Source of the DNA: Streptomyces sp. ML-6
Lineage (GTDB): Bacteria; Actinomycetota; Actinomycetes; Streptomycetales; Streptomycetaceae
Direction of reading: 5' to 3'
Assembly: GCF_030116705.1 (NCBI RefSeq)
Contig: NZ_JAOTIK010000001.1
Location: 2,820,001-2,884,000, forward strand
Length of the DNA stretch: 64,000 nt
The notes beneath the pieces are model-generated. The model was given only the letters and a program-made list of their open reading frames with translations. It had not been told where the DNA came from and did no database searches. Position 1 is the stretch's first letter. Each line of letters begins with the position of its first letter. A program made the position numbers and the translations under genes. Shown piece after piece: positions 1 through 8,483 of this stretch.

Positions 1-648
1 GATCAGCCCCATGAAGGTGTCGAGCCGGCCCGCCGAGGACATCAGGCCGATGCCGACCCCGAGGTTGAGCACGTTGATGAAGAGGATCCAGATCACCGGG
101 ACGCAGAGGAACGCGCCCAGGACCAGGCACATGGCCGCGGCCTGGGCGTTGTTCGTCCACACCTGGGCGGCGAACGACGCGGCCGGGTGGCTGGAGTAGT
201 ACGTCTCGTACTCCCCGCCGGGGCTGGTGAGGCGGCGGAGGTCGTCGGGGGCCGCGATGGCCGACTGGACCTCCGGATGCGTACCGATCCACCAGCCGAT
301 GACCGCCGCCAGCACCGTGGAGAGGACGGCCGTGGGTATCCACCAGTGCCGGGAGCGGTAGACGGCGGCGGGGAAACCGGCGGTGAGGAAGCGGGTGACA
401 TCGCGCCAGGAGGCTCGGCGGGTGCCCGTGACCGTGGACCGGGCACGCGCCACGAGCTGGGTCAGGCGGGCGGTGAGCATCGGGTCCGGGGCGCTGGACT
501 GGAGGAGCGAGAGATGGGTGGCCGTGCGCTGGTAGAGCTCGACGAGTTCGTCGGCTTCCGTGCCGGTGAGACGGCGCCCGCGGCGCAGGAGCTGGTCCAG
601 GCGGTCCCACTCGGTGCGGTGGGCGGTCACGAATACGTCGAGATCCAT
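1..648 (-). CDS. SpoIIM-family (stage II sporulation protein M / DUF95) membrane protein, 3' end outside window
   Basis: Reading the reverse strand from the ATG at 648 gives an open frame of 216 codons with no stop before the left edge, so the C-terminus is missing. The first 100 residues are hydrophilic (start MDLDVFVTAHRTEWDRLDQL). A membrane segment lies near residues 102-122, and a longer hydrophobic stretch with a Gly-rich end (NVLNLGVGIGLM) at about 170-203. This arrangement is typical of the SpoIIM/DUF95 family, whose members in actinobacteria often sit beside an RDD protein, as here. The role in non-endospore formers is unknown. It is divergent from the RDD gene, with a 124-bp shared upstream region. 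Confidence 0.8.
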   Translation of the reverse strand, partial: MDLDVFVTAHRTEWDRLDQLLRRGRRLTGTEADELVELYQRTATHLSLLQSSAPDPMLTARLTQLVARARSTVTGTRRASWRDVTRFLTAGFPAAVYRSRHWWIPTAVLSTVLAAVIGWWIGTHPEVQSAIAAPDDLRRLTSPGGEYETYYSSHPAASFAAQVWTNNAQAAAMCLVLGAFLCVPVIWILFINVLNLGVGIGLMSSAGRLDTFMGLI

Positions 649-772
649 GTTCGGCTGCTGCTCCAGGCATGGGTGCGTACGGGTTCGTACTACGGCGGCG
701 GCGCGCTGCGGGCCAGCTTGGCAGACTGAGGGCCCGAGGGGCAGGGACGGATCGGCGAAGGATGGGGCGGCG

Positions 773-1774
773 ATGAGTGAGCTCGTGACCGGGGACGCGG
801 TCGTGCTGGGACTGCGGCCGGCGAAGCTGCCGAGCCGGGCGCTGGCGGTGGTCATCGATCTCGCCGTGGTGGGGGCGGCGTTCGTCCTGGTGTCGATCGG
901 GCTGGCCGTCGCGACGGCGACGCTGGACGACGCGGCGCTCGCTGCGGTGTCCGTCGCGAGTTTCCTGCTGGTGCTGGTGGGCGGGCCGATCGCGGTGGAG
1001 ACGCTGAGCCGCGGGCGTTCGCTGGGGAAGCTGGCGTGCGGGCTGCGGGTGGTCCGGGACGACGGGGGGCCGATCCGGTTCCGGCACGCGCTGGTGCGCG
1101 GGGCCGTGGGGGTCGTCGAGATCCTGCTGACGCTCGGGGTCGTCGCCTGTATCGCCTCGCTGGTGTCGGCCCGGGGGCGGCGGCTCGGGGACGTGTTCGC
1201 GGGGACGCTCGTCGTACGGGAGCGGGTACCGGCCTCGCGGGCGGCTGCTGTGCCGCCTCCGCCGCCGTGGCTGGTCGGGCGGTTCGCGGGGCTGGACCTG
1301 TCGGGGGTGCCGGATTCCCTGTGGCTGGCCGTCCGCCAGTACCTGACGCGGATGCACCAGCTCGACGCGCAGGTGGGCGGGGCGATGGCGGAGCGGCTGG
1401 CCGGGGAGCTGGCGGGGCGGACCGGGGTTCCGGTGCCGGAGGGGGTGCCGGCCGGGGCGTATCTGGCCGCGGTGGTGAACGAGCGGCAGGCGCGGGACGC
1501 GCGGCGGATGTTCGTCGCGGCTCAGGAGAGTGCCCGGGAGCGTGGTGCTCGGGAGAGCGGTGCGCCGGAGAGCGCCGTGCGCCCCAGTGGTTCCGGGGGT
1601 GTGGGTCCCGGGTGGGCGCCGGTGGTGTCCGGGCCCGTCGCGGAAGGCTTCGAAGGCTTCGGGGCGGGTGCGTCGGAGCGGTCCGCGAGTGCGGAGGGAC
1701 CGGGGCCGGACGCGGGGGTGGCGGACGGCCGGACGTCGCCGCCTGCTGCCACCGGGTTCGCACCACCCGCCTGA
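773..1774 (+). CDS. RDD family integral membrane protein
   Basis: 333 residues. The N-terminal 150 residues form an RDD domain: Arg22 and Asp29 in the first membrane segment (PSRALAVVIDLAVVGAAF), the loop GRSLGKLACGLRVV, and Asp140 in RRLGDVFAG. Membrane segments lie near 24-48, 58-76 and 112-132. The remaining half is soluble and ends in a Gly/Ser/Ala/Pro-rich tail. I chose ATG 773 because the RDD domain begins shortly after it; the open frame extends upstream without family-like sequence. RDD proteins are poorly understood, and some have been linked to ion exchange. Pairing with a SpoIIM-like gene suggests a joint membrane role, which is an inference. Confidence 0.85.
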   Translation: MSELVTGDAVVLGLRPAKLPSRALAVVIDLAVVGAAFVLVSIGLAVATATLDDAALAAVSVASFLLVLVGGPIAVETLSRGRSLGKLACGLRVVRDDGGPIRFRHALVRGAVGVVEILLTLGVVACIASLVSARGRRLGDVFAGTLVVRERVPASRAAAVPPPPPWLVGRFAGLDLSGVPDSLWLAVRQYLTRMHQLDAQVGGAMAERLAGELAGRTGVPVPEGVPAGAYLAAVVNERQARDARRMFVAAQESARERGARESGAPESAVRPSGSGGVGPGWAPVVSGPVAEGFEGFGAGASERSASAEGPGPDAGVADGRTSPPAATGFAPPA

Positions 1775-1827
1775 GCACCACCCGCTTGAGAGCCGCCCGT
1801 CTGAGTACCACTCGCCTGGGAACCGCC
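1768..1827. repeat. 15-bp tandem repeat, 4 copies, across the RDD stop codon
   Basis: Four imperfect 15-bp units begin at 1768, 1783, 1798 and 1813, following CGCCTGAGCACCACC with a few substitutions. The first unit contains the last RDD codons and its stop; the other three are non-coding. The array lies between two convergent genes. Confidence 0.8.
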
Positions 1828-1841
1828 GTGGGGCCGGGCTC

Positions 1842-2453
1842 TCAGGTGTACGAGGGCGGGGAGTCCAGGTCCTCCAGCTCGATGCCGGGGGCTGCCAGGA
1901 CCACGTCACCGGCGATGTGAACGGTGTGCCGCTCGCCGGTGTCCAGGGCGCTGACCTGGTATTCGTCCACGGTCAGGGGGCCGTTGTCAGTGGTGTGCGC
2001 TTCACTGTTCACCAGGGCCCAGGACTGGTCGACGGTCCGGGGGGCGAGGACCGGATCCGTGAAGGCGACCAGGCGCACGCGGGTCGCGGGTGAGCCGGGG
2101 GTGAGACGCAGCAGTCGTGCGGTCGCGATGAGGAACGCGGGGGACGTGCCGGTGAAGGCGTGGGCGCGGACATTGCCTTCGGTGGCATGGGTGCCGGTCG
2201 GGTCGGTGCGGACCCAGGTGACGCCTTCGAGAGCGGCGCCGCGGACCTGCCAGCTCGCGGCGTGCAGTTCGAGGCGGATGGGGCGGCCGAGTTCGTCGAG
2301 GGTGAGGTCGACGGAGCCGAGGTGATCACCGGACGGGGCGGTGGTCCGGGAGATGTAGCGCCAGCCGGAGGGCCCGGGGGCGCACTGGAAGTGCTCTTCG
2401 CCGAGGGGGGTGTGATCGTGGAGATCGTGGAGCGAATATCGGCCGCGGGGCAT
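1842..2453 (-). CDS. Conserved hypothetical protein of unknown function
   Basis: 203 residues with normal Streptomyces composition. No signal peptide or membrane segment is visible. The sequence looks like a compact beta-rich globular protein with many conserved-looking Trp/Arg pairs (GWRYISR, SWQVRGAALEGVTWVRTD), somewhat like lipid- or ligand-binding barrel proteins, but I recognise no family motif. It starts at ATG 2453 with MPRGRYSLHDLHDHTPLGEE. It lies downstream of ahcY behind a hairpin, so it is probably transcribed separately, and it converges on the RDD gene. Function is not assigned. Confidence 0.65.
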   Translation of the reverse strand: MPRGRYSLHDLHDHTPLGEEHFQCAPGPSGWRYISRTTAPSGDHLGSVDLTLDELGRPIRLELHAASWQVRGAALEGVTWVRTDPTGTHATEGNVRAHAFTGTSPAFLIATARLLRLTPGSPATRVRLVAFTDPVLAPRTVDQSWALVNSEAHTTDNGPLTVDEYQVSALDTGERHTVHIAGDVVLAAPGIELEDLDSPPSYT

Positions 2454-2495
2454 GGGGTCCTTCTGGGGTCCTCGGGCTGAGCGGGTGCGGTACGG

Positions 2496-2530
2496 CGCAG
2501 GCCCCCGACACGGGGGTGCGGGGGCCTGCG
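2496..2530 (-). terminator. Hairpin downstream of ahcY
   Basis: A perfect 12-bp stem CGCAGGCCCCCG / CGGGGGCCTGCG (2496-2507 and 2519-2530) with an 11-nt loop lies about 120 bp past the ahcY stop and just upstream of the next minus-strand gene. It has no U-tract, as is usual in Streptomyces. Confidence 0.6.
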
Positions 2531-2647
2531 TTCGTCACTGCTGCGGAGACCGTTCCGGTCGCCGGCGGCCGGTCGTCACCGGCCGGGGGGTGACCAGGTG
2601 GAGGGTCACCGGCCGGCCGGTGCCGGGGTGGTCGTCGGCGGGTGGGG

Positions 2648-4105
2648 TCAGTAGCGGTAGTGGTCGGGCTTGTACGGGCCCTCGACCTCGACCCCGATGT
2701 ACGCGGCCTGCTCCGGGCGGAGCGTGGTGAGCTTGACGCCGAGGGCGTCGAGGTGGAGGCGGGCGACCTTCTCGTCCAGGTGCTTGGGCAGCACGTAGAC
2801 GTCGGTCGGGTACTCCTCGGGCTTGGTGAACAGCTCGATCTGGGCCAGCGTCTGGTCCGCGAAGGAGTTGGACATCACGAACGAGGGGTGCCCGGTCGCG
2901 TTGCCCAGGTTGAGCAGGCGGCCCTCGGACAGCACGATGAGGACCTTGCCGTCGGGGAAGGTCCAGGTGTGGACCTGCGGCTTGATCTCGTCCTTGACGA
3001 TGCCCTCGATCTGCGCGAGACCGGCCATGTCGATCTCGTTGTCGAAGTGGCCGATGTTCCCCACGATGGCCTGGTGCTTCATCCTGGCCATGTCCGAGGC
3101 CATGATGATGTCCTTGTTGCCCGTCGTGGTCACGAAGATGTCCGCCTGCTCGACCACGTCGTCCAGGGTGGCGACCTGGTAGCCGTCCATCGCCGCCTGC
3201 AGCGCGCAGATCGGGTCGATCTCCGTCACGATCACCCGGGCGCCCTGGCCGCGCAGCGACTCCGCGCAGCCCTTGCCCACGTCCCCGTAACCGCACACGA
3301 CCGCGGTCTTGCCGCCGATCAGCACGTCGGTGGCGCGGTTGATGCCGTCGATCAGCGAGTGACGGCAGCCGTACTTGTTGTCGAACTTCGACTTCGTCAC
3401 GGCGTCGTTCACATTGATCGCCGGGAACAGGAGGGTGCCGTCGCGGTGCATCTCGTAGAGACGGTGCACACCGGTCGTGGTCTCCTCGGTGACGCCGCGG
3501 ATCTCCGACGCCAGCTGCGTCCACTTCTGCGGGGACTCGCCGAGGGTGCGGTTCAGCAGGGTGAGGATGTGGGCGTACTCCTCGCTGTCCGCGGTGGAGG
3601 GGTCCGGGGCCGCGCCGGCCTTCTCGAACTCGACGCCCTTGTGGACCAGGAGGGTGGCGTCACCACCGTCGTCGAGGATCATGTTCGGACCGCCGGTGGG
3701 CGTGTTCGGCCAGGTCAGGGCCTGCTCCGTGCACCACCAGTACTCCTCCAGCGTCTCGCCCTTCCAGGCGAAGACCGGGACGCCCGCGGGAGCCTCGGGG
3801 GTGCCGTTCGGGCCGACGGCGATGGCCGCGGCGGCGTGGTCCTGGGTGGAGAAGATGTTGCAGGAGGCCCAGCGGACCTCGGCGCCGAGGGCGACCAGGG
3901 TCTCGATCAGCACGGCCGTCTGCACGGTCATGTGCAGCGAACCGGTGATGCGGGCACCGGCCAGCGGCTGCGCGTCGGCGTACTCCTTGCGGATCGACAT
4001 CAGACCGGGCATCTCGTGCTCGGCCAGGGTGATCTCCTTGCGGCCGAACGCCGCGAGGGAGAGGTCGGCGACCTTGAAGTCCTGTCGGTTGGCGACCGTC
4101 GTCAT
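2648..4105 (-). CDS. ahcY: Adenosylhomocysteinase (S-adenosyl-L-homocysteine hydrolase)
   Basis: 485 residues, full length for the bacterial enzyme. It cleaves S-adenosylhomocysteine to adenosine and homocysteine, removing the inhibitory product of methyltransferases and feeding homocysteine back to methionine. The NAD site GYGDVGKG lies at 272-279. The catalytic block [11 protein letters not shown] includes Lys238, Asp242 and Asn243, which match the human active-site Lys186, Asp190 and Asn191. The C-terminus ends in the family-typical PDHYRY. ATG 4105 has a GAGGAG ribosome site about 9 nt upstream and begins [20 protein letters not shown]; the longer open frame upstream is leader RNA. A structured leader just upstream may control translation. 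This identification is secure. Confidence 0.98.
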   Translation of the reverse strand: MTTVANRQDFKVADLSLAAFGRKEITLAEHEMPGLMSIRKEYADAQPLAGARITGSLHMTVQTAVLIETLVALGAEVRWASCNIFSTQDHAAAAIAVGPNGTPEAPAGVPVFAWKGETLEEYWWCTEQALTWPNTPTGGPNMILDDGGDATLLVHKGVEFEKAGAAPDPSTADSEEYAHILTLLNRTLGESPQKWTQLASEIRGVTEETTTGVHRLYEMHRDGTLLFPAINVNDAVTKSKFDNKYGCRHSLIDGINRATDVLIGGKTAVVCGYGDVGKGCAESLRGQGARVIVTEIDPICALQAAMDGYQVATLDDVVEQADIFVTTTGNKDIIMASDMARMKHQAIVGNIGHFDNEIDMAGLAQIEGIVKDEIKPQVHTWTFPDGKVLIVLSEGRLLNLGNATGHPSFVMSNSFADQTLAQIELFTKPEEYPTDVYVLPKHLDEKVARLHLDALGVKLTTLRPEQAAYIGVEVEGPYKPDHYRY

Positions 4106-4142
4106 AACGGGCTGCTCCTCGTGAAGGGTGTCGAGGTGGGGC

Positions 4143-4199
4143 ACGGATGGCTCTGCGGCGACGGGCACACGAATGCCCGGTGCTCGCAGCGCAGTCCGT
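4143..4199 (-). promoter_or_regulatory. Structured 5' leader of ahcY, candidate SAH-responsive riboswitch
   Basis: Three nested perfect helices are visible: ACGGA (4143-4147) with TCCGT (4195-4199), CTGCG (4153-4157) with CGCAG (4190-4194), and CGGGCA (4162-4167) with TGCCCG (4174-4179). In the mRNA sense the strand reads GGACTGCGCTGCGAGC, resembling the GCGCUGC core of SAH riboswitches, and it ends 37 nt before the ahcY start. A TAGATT -10-like hexamer at 4281-4286 would give a leader of about 170 nt. The helices are seen; riboswitch identity is inferred and the core is not a full consensus match. Confidence 0.4.
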
Positions 4200-4311
4200 C
4201 GGAGGCCCTCTCTCCCTCGGCCGGTCCGCACGTGGGGACCGATCGACCGCCATCAGCAGCGACGTCTGACTCTGGCGTCGAATCTACACCGATCGGCCCA
4301 GTCCCTCCCAG

Positions 4312-4332
4312 CCCGCCCGGGAGCCGGGCGGG
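4312..4332 (-). terminator. Short GC hairpin between the cation efflux gene and ahcY
   Basis: A perfect 9-bp stem CCCGCCCGG / CCGGGCGGG with a 3-nt loop lies about 130 bp past the stop of the cation efflux gene and upstream of the proposed ahcY promoter. It has no U-tract. It could end the long upstream transcript. Confidence 0.4.
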
Positions 4333-4460
4333 GCGGGGAGGACGTTGCGGAAGCCTGCGGGAGAGCGGGTCGAGAGGGTGTCCGGAGGACATATGGGCAG
4401 GTGGGCGGCGGGTCCGGGGATGCCCGGCCGGGACGGACCGGCCCGTCGCGGCGGGTTCGG

Positions 4461-5456
4461 TCAGTGGCCGGATTCCGTCGGGGTGTCCGGAGCGCCGGGC
4501 GCTCCGCCCGGCGCCTTTCCGGGGTTGATGCCGGCTGCGGCAGCGGCCTCGCTGTAGATGTCCGGCTCCAGGTAGACGACCCGGGCGATCGGGACCGCGG
4601 CGCGGATGCGGGCCTCGGCGGCGTTGATGGCGTTGGCCACCTCGACGGCCGTGTCGTCGTGCTCCACCGCGATCTTGGCCGCGACGAGCAGTTCCTCGGG
4701 GCCGAGGTGGAGCGTGCGCATGTGGATGACGCGGGTGACCGTGTCGCCGTCGACGACCGCGTTCTTGATCTTCTCGACCTCCTCGGTCCCGGCGGCCTCA
4801 CCGAGCAGGAGCGACTTCGTCTCGGCGGCGAGCACGATCGCGATGATGATCAGCAGGGCGCCGATGCAGAGGGTGCCGATACCGTCCCAGACGCCGTCGC
4901 CGGTCGCGAGGGAGAGGCCGACGCCTCCGAGGGCGAGGATCAGGCCGACCAGCGCGCCGAGGTCCTCCAGGAGGACGACGGGCAGCTCGGGGGCCTTGGC
5001 CCGGCGGACGAACTCCTTCCAGGAGAGCGATCCGCGGATCCCGTTGGACTCCTTGATGGCCGTGCGGAAGGAGAAGCTCTCGGCGATGATCGCGAAGACC
5101 AGCACCCCGACCGGCCAGTACCAGGCCTCGATCTCGTGCGGGTCCTTGATCTTCTCGTAGCCCTCGTACAGCGCGAACATGCCACCGACGGAGAACAGCA
5201 CGATGGAGACGAGGAAGGCGTAGATGTACCGCTCGCGGCCGTAGCCGAAGGGGTGCTGGGGGGTGGCCTCGCGCCGGGCCTTCTTGCCGCCGAGCAGCAG
5301 CAGTCCCTGGTTGCCCGAGTCGGCGAGCGAGTGGACGCTCTCCGCGAGCATCGATGACGAGCCACTGAACAGGAACGCCACGAATTTGGCCACCGCGATG
5401 GCCAGGTTGGCGCCGAGTGCCGCCACGATCGCCTTGGTTCCGCCTGACGCACTCAT
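4461..5456 (-). CDS. Cation diffusion facilitator (CDF) family transporter
   Basis: 331 residues. It begins MSASGGTKAIVAALGANLAI at ATG 5456. The CDF signature is clear: the first membrane helix, then SSSMLAESVHSLADSGNQ with the metal-site pattern SxxxxxxSxxD, further helices, and a cytoplasmic C-terminal ferredoxin-like domain (VIHMRTLHLGPEELLVAAKI). Family members export Zn2+, Fe2+, Co2+ or Mn2+ against protons; the specificity cannot be read here. It lies 88 bp after manA and is probably the last gene of the DUF3499-manB-manA run. The C-terminus is Pro/Gly-rich. Confidence 0.92.
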   Translation of the reverse strand: MSASGGTKAIVAALGANLAIAVAKFVAFLFSGSSSMLAESVHSLADSGNQGLLLLGGKKARREATPQHPFGYGRERYIYAFLVSIVLFSVGGMFALYEGYEKIKDPHEIEAWYWPVGVLVFAIIAESFSFRTAIKESNGIRGSLSWKEFVRRAKAPELPVVLLEDLGALVGLILALGGVGLSLATGDGVWDGIGTLCIGALLIIIAIVLAAETKSLLLGEAAGTEEVEKIKNAVVDGDTVTRVIHMRTLHLGPEELLVAAKIAVEHDDTAVEVANAINAAEARIRAAVPIARVVYLEPDIYSEAAAAAGINPGKAPGGAPGAPDTPTESGH

Positions 5457-5544
5457 GGGTGCCTGGTGTCCCTTCGTTCGCTGCTGCGGCCCTGGCGCCG
5501 CCGTACGGCCGGACATTGTTGCAGTCGCTGGTGCGGGTGGTACG

Positions 5545-6726
5545 TCAGACCACCACTGTGGCACGGAACAAGGTTCCCGTACCGGACACCTCGACCTCTT
5601 CCCCGGCGGGTACGAAGACGGATTCGCCGGGGGCGAGGTCCAGTGCGCCCGCCTTCGTGGCGCCCTGGGTGCAGAGCAGGATCTGCGGGGCGTCCCGGGT
5701 CAGGTCCACGGGAACGGCGCCGGGCGAGAGGTCGAAGCGGGAGAGCCGGAACTCGTCCACGGGCGTCTCGTACGGTTCCTCGCCGGACGGTGCGGCCTCG
5801 GGGCGCAGGATGTCGGGGTCGGCCGCCTCGAAACGGACGATGCGCAGGAGTTCGGGTACGTCGATGTGCTTGGGCGTGAGCCCGCAGCGCAGCACGTTGT
5901 CCGAGTTGGCCATGATCTCGACGCCTAGGCCGTCGAGGTAGGCGTGCGGGACGCCCGCGCCGAGGAACAGTGCCTCGCCGGGTTTGAGTTCCACGGGGTT
6001 CAGCAGCATCGCCGCGAGGACCCCGGGGTCGCCGGGGAAGTGGTGGGCGATCCGGGCGTACAGGGCGTGGGCGCCGCCGAGGCGTTCGGCCGCGGCGGCG
6101 GCGCGGTGCACCGTCTCGGCCATTTCCGTGGGCTCGGCGCCGAGGATCGCGGTGAGGACCTCGCGCAGGGCGGCCTCCTCGGGGTGGGCGCCGAGGAGGT
6201 CGACGTACGGCTTGAGCTCGTCGACGTCGAGGGCCGCGATCGTCCGGGCCGCCTCGGCGGGGTCGCGGAAGCCGCACAGGCCGGTGAAGGGGGTGAGCGC
6301 GCAGATCAGCTCGGGTTTGTGGTTGGTGTCCTTGTAGGTGCGGTGGGGGGCGTCGATCGGGACGGACCGGCGCTCCTCGTCCTCGTAACCCCTTCGGGCC
6401 TGTTCGAGGTCGGGGTGGACCTGGAGGGAGAGCGGGGCGCCCGCTGCGAGCAGTTTGAGGAGGAAGGGCAGGCGGGGGCCGAACTTCTCGACGGTGGCCC
6501 GGCCCAGTTCGCGCTCGGGGTCGGCGGCGATGACGTCGGCGAGGGACTGCTCGGGGCCGGGCTCCCCGGTGCTGGTGGTCCGGGTGAGGCGGGAGGGGGC
6601 GCCGGGGTGGGCGCCCATCCACATCTCGGCCTGGGGTTCGCCGGTGGGGGCGACGCCGAGCAGTTCGGGTATGGCGGTGGTGGAGCCCCAGGCGTAAGGG
6701 CGCACGGTGTTGGAGAGCCGGTCCAT
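5545..6726 (-). CDS. manA: Mannose-6-phosphate isomerase, class I
   Basis: 393 residues. It interconverts fructose-6-P and mannose-6-P, the entry to GDP-mannose. The zinc ligands of class I enzymes are visible: Gln102 and His104 in LSLQVHPD, Glu139 in NHKPEL, and the His in GLTPKHID. The start MDRLSNTVRPYAWGSTTAIP at ATG 6726 is typical of the family. It lies between the SIS gene upstream and the CDF gene downstream on the same strand. With manB nearby and a guanylyltransferase at 23 kb, the window holds most of the route from fructose-6-P to GDP-mannose. Confidence 0.96.
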   Translation of the reverse strand: MDRLSNTVRPYAWGSTTAIPELLGVAPTGEPQAEMWMGAHPGAPSRLTRTTSTGEPGPEQSLADVIAADPERELGRATVEKFGPRLPFLLKLLAAGAPLSLQVHPDLEQARRGYEDEERRSVPIDAPHRTYKDTNHKPELICALTPFTGLCGFRDPAEAARTIAALDVDELKPYVDLLGAHPEEAALREVLTAILGAEPTEMAETVHRAAAAAERLGGAHALYARIAHHFPGDPGVLAAMLLNPVELKPGEALFLGAGVPHAYLDGLGVEIMANSDNVLRCGLTPKHIDVPELLRIVRFEAADPDILRPEAAPSGEEPYETPVDEFRLSRFDLSPGAVPVDLTRDAPQILLCTQGATKAGALDLAPGESVFVPAGEEVEVSGTGTLFRATVVV

Positions 6727-6844
6727 GGGAATTGTGTCCTTGGGGGTGCGTGGATCGGGTGCGGTGTGCTGCTGGGTGTCCGGGTGTCGCCGGACCGGGC
6801 GCGGACGGGGCCCGCCGTCGTACGGGGCACGGGCGCGGGCCCGG

Positions 6845-7981
6845 TCAGGCGCGGGCCTCCGAGGCGAGGGCCAGGTACACGGCGGCGAAGTCGGTGACCG
6901 CGAGCAGTTCGGCGAGGGATTCGAGGTCGGTGCCCTCGTCCGGTTCGAGTTCGCTGATCGCGGTGTCGTGGCCGAGGGCCAGTTCGCGGGCGGCGGGGGT
7001 CGCGCTCAGGCCGCCCGTGGGACGGTCCCGGAGCAGTACGACGCGGGCGTGCAGCGGCTCCGGCTCCTCGACCCGGTCGCGGAAGAAGTCGTCGGGGTCG
7101 GCGCCCGCGGCGAACGCGCCCGCCAGCAGTCCGCCGTGGGCGGGGAGCGCCCCGGGCAGTTCCGCGGCGAGGGCGGGGCGCCCGGACAGCTCGGCCAGGA
7201 CGGCGGCGAACCTGCGGCCGACCGGGCCGGCCGCGTCGCCCTCGGTCCAGATCAGGGGCAGGCTGTCGGCGAGTTCGGCGGCGAGGGTCTTGGCCGGGTT
7301 GCTGTACGTGGCGATGGCCGGGCCGCAGCGTTCCGCGGTGCGGTCCAGCCGGTCCGCGACGCCCTGCAGCGCGTCGGCGGGGGCGGTGACCAGGCCGACC
7401 CGGTCCAGCAGCGCGAGCAGCGGGGTGAACAGCGCCCAGAGCGTGCCGGGGCCGGCGGCCGAGGTCTCGGCGTCGTACTCGCCGTGCGGGGCGGAGGCCA
7501 TCGGTACGAGGAGGCCGCGCACGCCGTCGACGGCCTCGCGCAGCGGTGACCGGTGGGGGGCGACCGCGACGACGCTGCAGCCGCGGCGGTACGCCTGTTC
7601 GGCGAGGAGGGCGAGGCCCGGCTCGGCGCCGTCGGCCGTGACGATGAGCAGCAGGTCCACGGGTCCGGCCCAACCGGGCAGTGCCCAGCGCAGCGCGCCC
7701 GCGGCGGGGGCCACCCCGGTGGGGCGGATGGACGTGACGGGTGCGGACGCGCCGACCAGGGCGGTGACGAGGTCGGCGACGCCGGACGCGGCGGTGCCGA
7801 AGCCCGCGACCAGTACGGCGCGGGGGCGGCCCTCCGGGTTCAGTTCGCCGATCCCGGCCTCGGCGGCGTGCCGGGCGGCGGTGCGGGCCCGGGCCCCGGC
7901 CTCGGCGGCGCCGCGGAGCAGGCCGCGGCGGTCGGCTCGGGCCAGGGATTCCGGGGCGTCGAGCAGCGACTCGTCGAGCAT
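6845..7981 (-). CDS. SIS-domain protein (phosphosugar isomerase-like)
   Basis: 378 residues. The Rossmann-like SIS (sugar isomerase) fold is suggested by VLVAGFGTAASGVADLVTAL near residues 58-77 and by the second half containing SLPLIWTEGDAAGPV. The family is placed beside mannose enzymes in many actinobacteria (the mycobacterial TobH type) and is annotated as phosphoglucose/phosphomannose isomerase-like, but activity is usually not shown. Here it sits between the Trm112-like gene and manA in one minus-strand run. Start is ATG 7981 (MLDESLLDAPESLARADRRG). The fold is likely; the substrate is inferred only from context. Confidence 0.85.
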   Translation of the reverse strand: MLDESLLDAPESLARADRRGLLRGAAEAGARARTAARHAAEAGIGELNPEGRPRAVLVAGFGTAASGVADLVTALVGASAPVTSIRPTGVAPAAGALRWALPGWAGPVDLLLIVTADGAEPGLALLAEQAYRRGCSVVAVAPHRSPLREAVDGVRGLLVPMASAPHGEYDAETSAAGPGTLWALFTPLLALLDRVGLVTAPADALQGVADRLDRTAERCGPAIATYSNPAKTLAAELADSLPLIWTEGDAAGPVGRRFAAVLAELSGRPALAAELPGALPAHGGLLAGAFAAGADPDDFFRDRVEEPEPLHARVVLLRDRPTGGLSATPAARELALGHDTAISELEPDEGTDLESLAELLAVTDFAAVYLALASEARA

Positions 7982-8034
7982 GGGGACGGTCCTCCGATCA
8001 CATGCTGATCACCGTGCGGGGCGGGGCGGCGGGC

Positions 8035-8108
8035 GACGGCCTCGTGTGCCCGGGCTCCGGTTGCGCGGGGCGACGGCCTCGTGTGCCCGGGCTCCGGTTG
8101 CGCGGGGC
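8035..8108. repeat. 37-bp exact tandem duplication
   Basis: Two identical 37-bp units (8035-8071 and 8072-8108), each starting GACGGCCTCGTGTGCCCGGG, are followed by a degenerate third copy to about 8150. They lie in the 159-bp gap between the SIS gene and the Trm112-like gene. Confidence 0.85.
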
Positions 8109-8140
8109 GGCGGGCCGGGGCGTGCGCCCGGGCTCCGGCG

Positions 8141-8323
8141 TTACGCGGGGTGGCGGGCCTCGTCGACGAGGAGGACGGGGATGCCGTCCCGTACCGGGTA
8201 GGCCAGTCCGCAGTCGTCGCCGGTGCAGACCAGCTCGGGGGTGTCGGATGCCGACCGGTCGTCGAGCGGAGAGTGGCAGGCCGGGCAGGCGAGGATCTCC
8301 AGGAGGCCGGCTTCGAGCGGCAT
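8141..8323 (-). CDS. Trm112-family zinc-ribbon protein
   Basis: 60 residues. Four cysteines, Cys13/Cys16 (CPAC) and Cys33/Cys38 (CTGDDC), form a zinc-ribbon, followed by LAYPVRDGIPVLLVDEAR, the classic Trm112/UPF0434 ending. I chose ATG 8323 (MPLEAGLLEILACPAC) because AAGGG lies about 9 nt upstream; a TTG seven codons earlier is possible. In eukaryotes Trm112 activates methyltransferases. The bacterial role is unclear. It is embedded between manB and the SIS gene, a stable actinobacterial arrangement. Confidence 0.9.
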   Translation of the reverse strand: MPLEAGLLEILACPACHSPLDDRSASDTPELVCTGDDCGLAYPVRDGIPVLLVDEARHPA

Positions 8324-8483
8324 GGGGCGGGTCCCTTCAGACAACGGATCAGGCCACGTCAGCCTACCGCCGGAGGGCGGGGCGCGCGGGGTGGGGCGGG
8401 GCTGGGTGGGTGCGGGTGGAGCCGGGGTGTACGCCCGGGGGGGCCAGTGCTGAACGGCAGGGTCTCCGGGGAGTGGACCAGGG

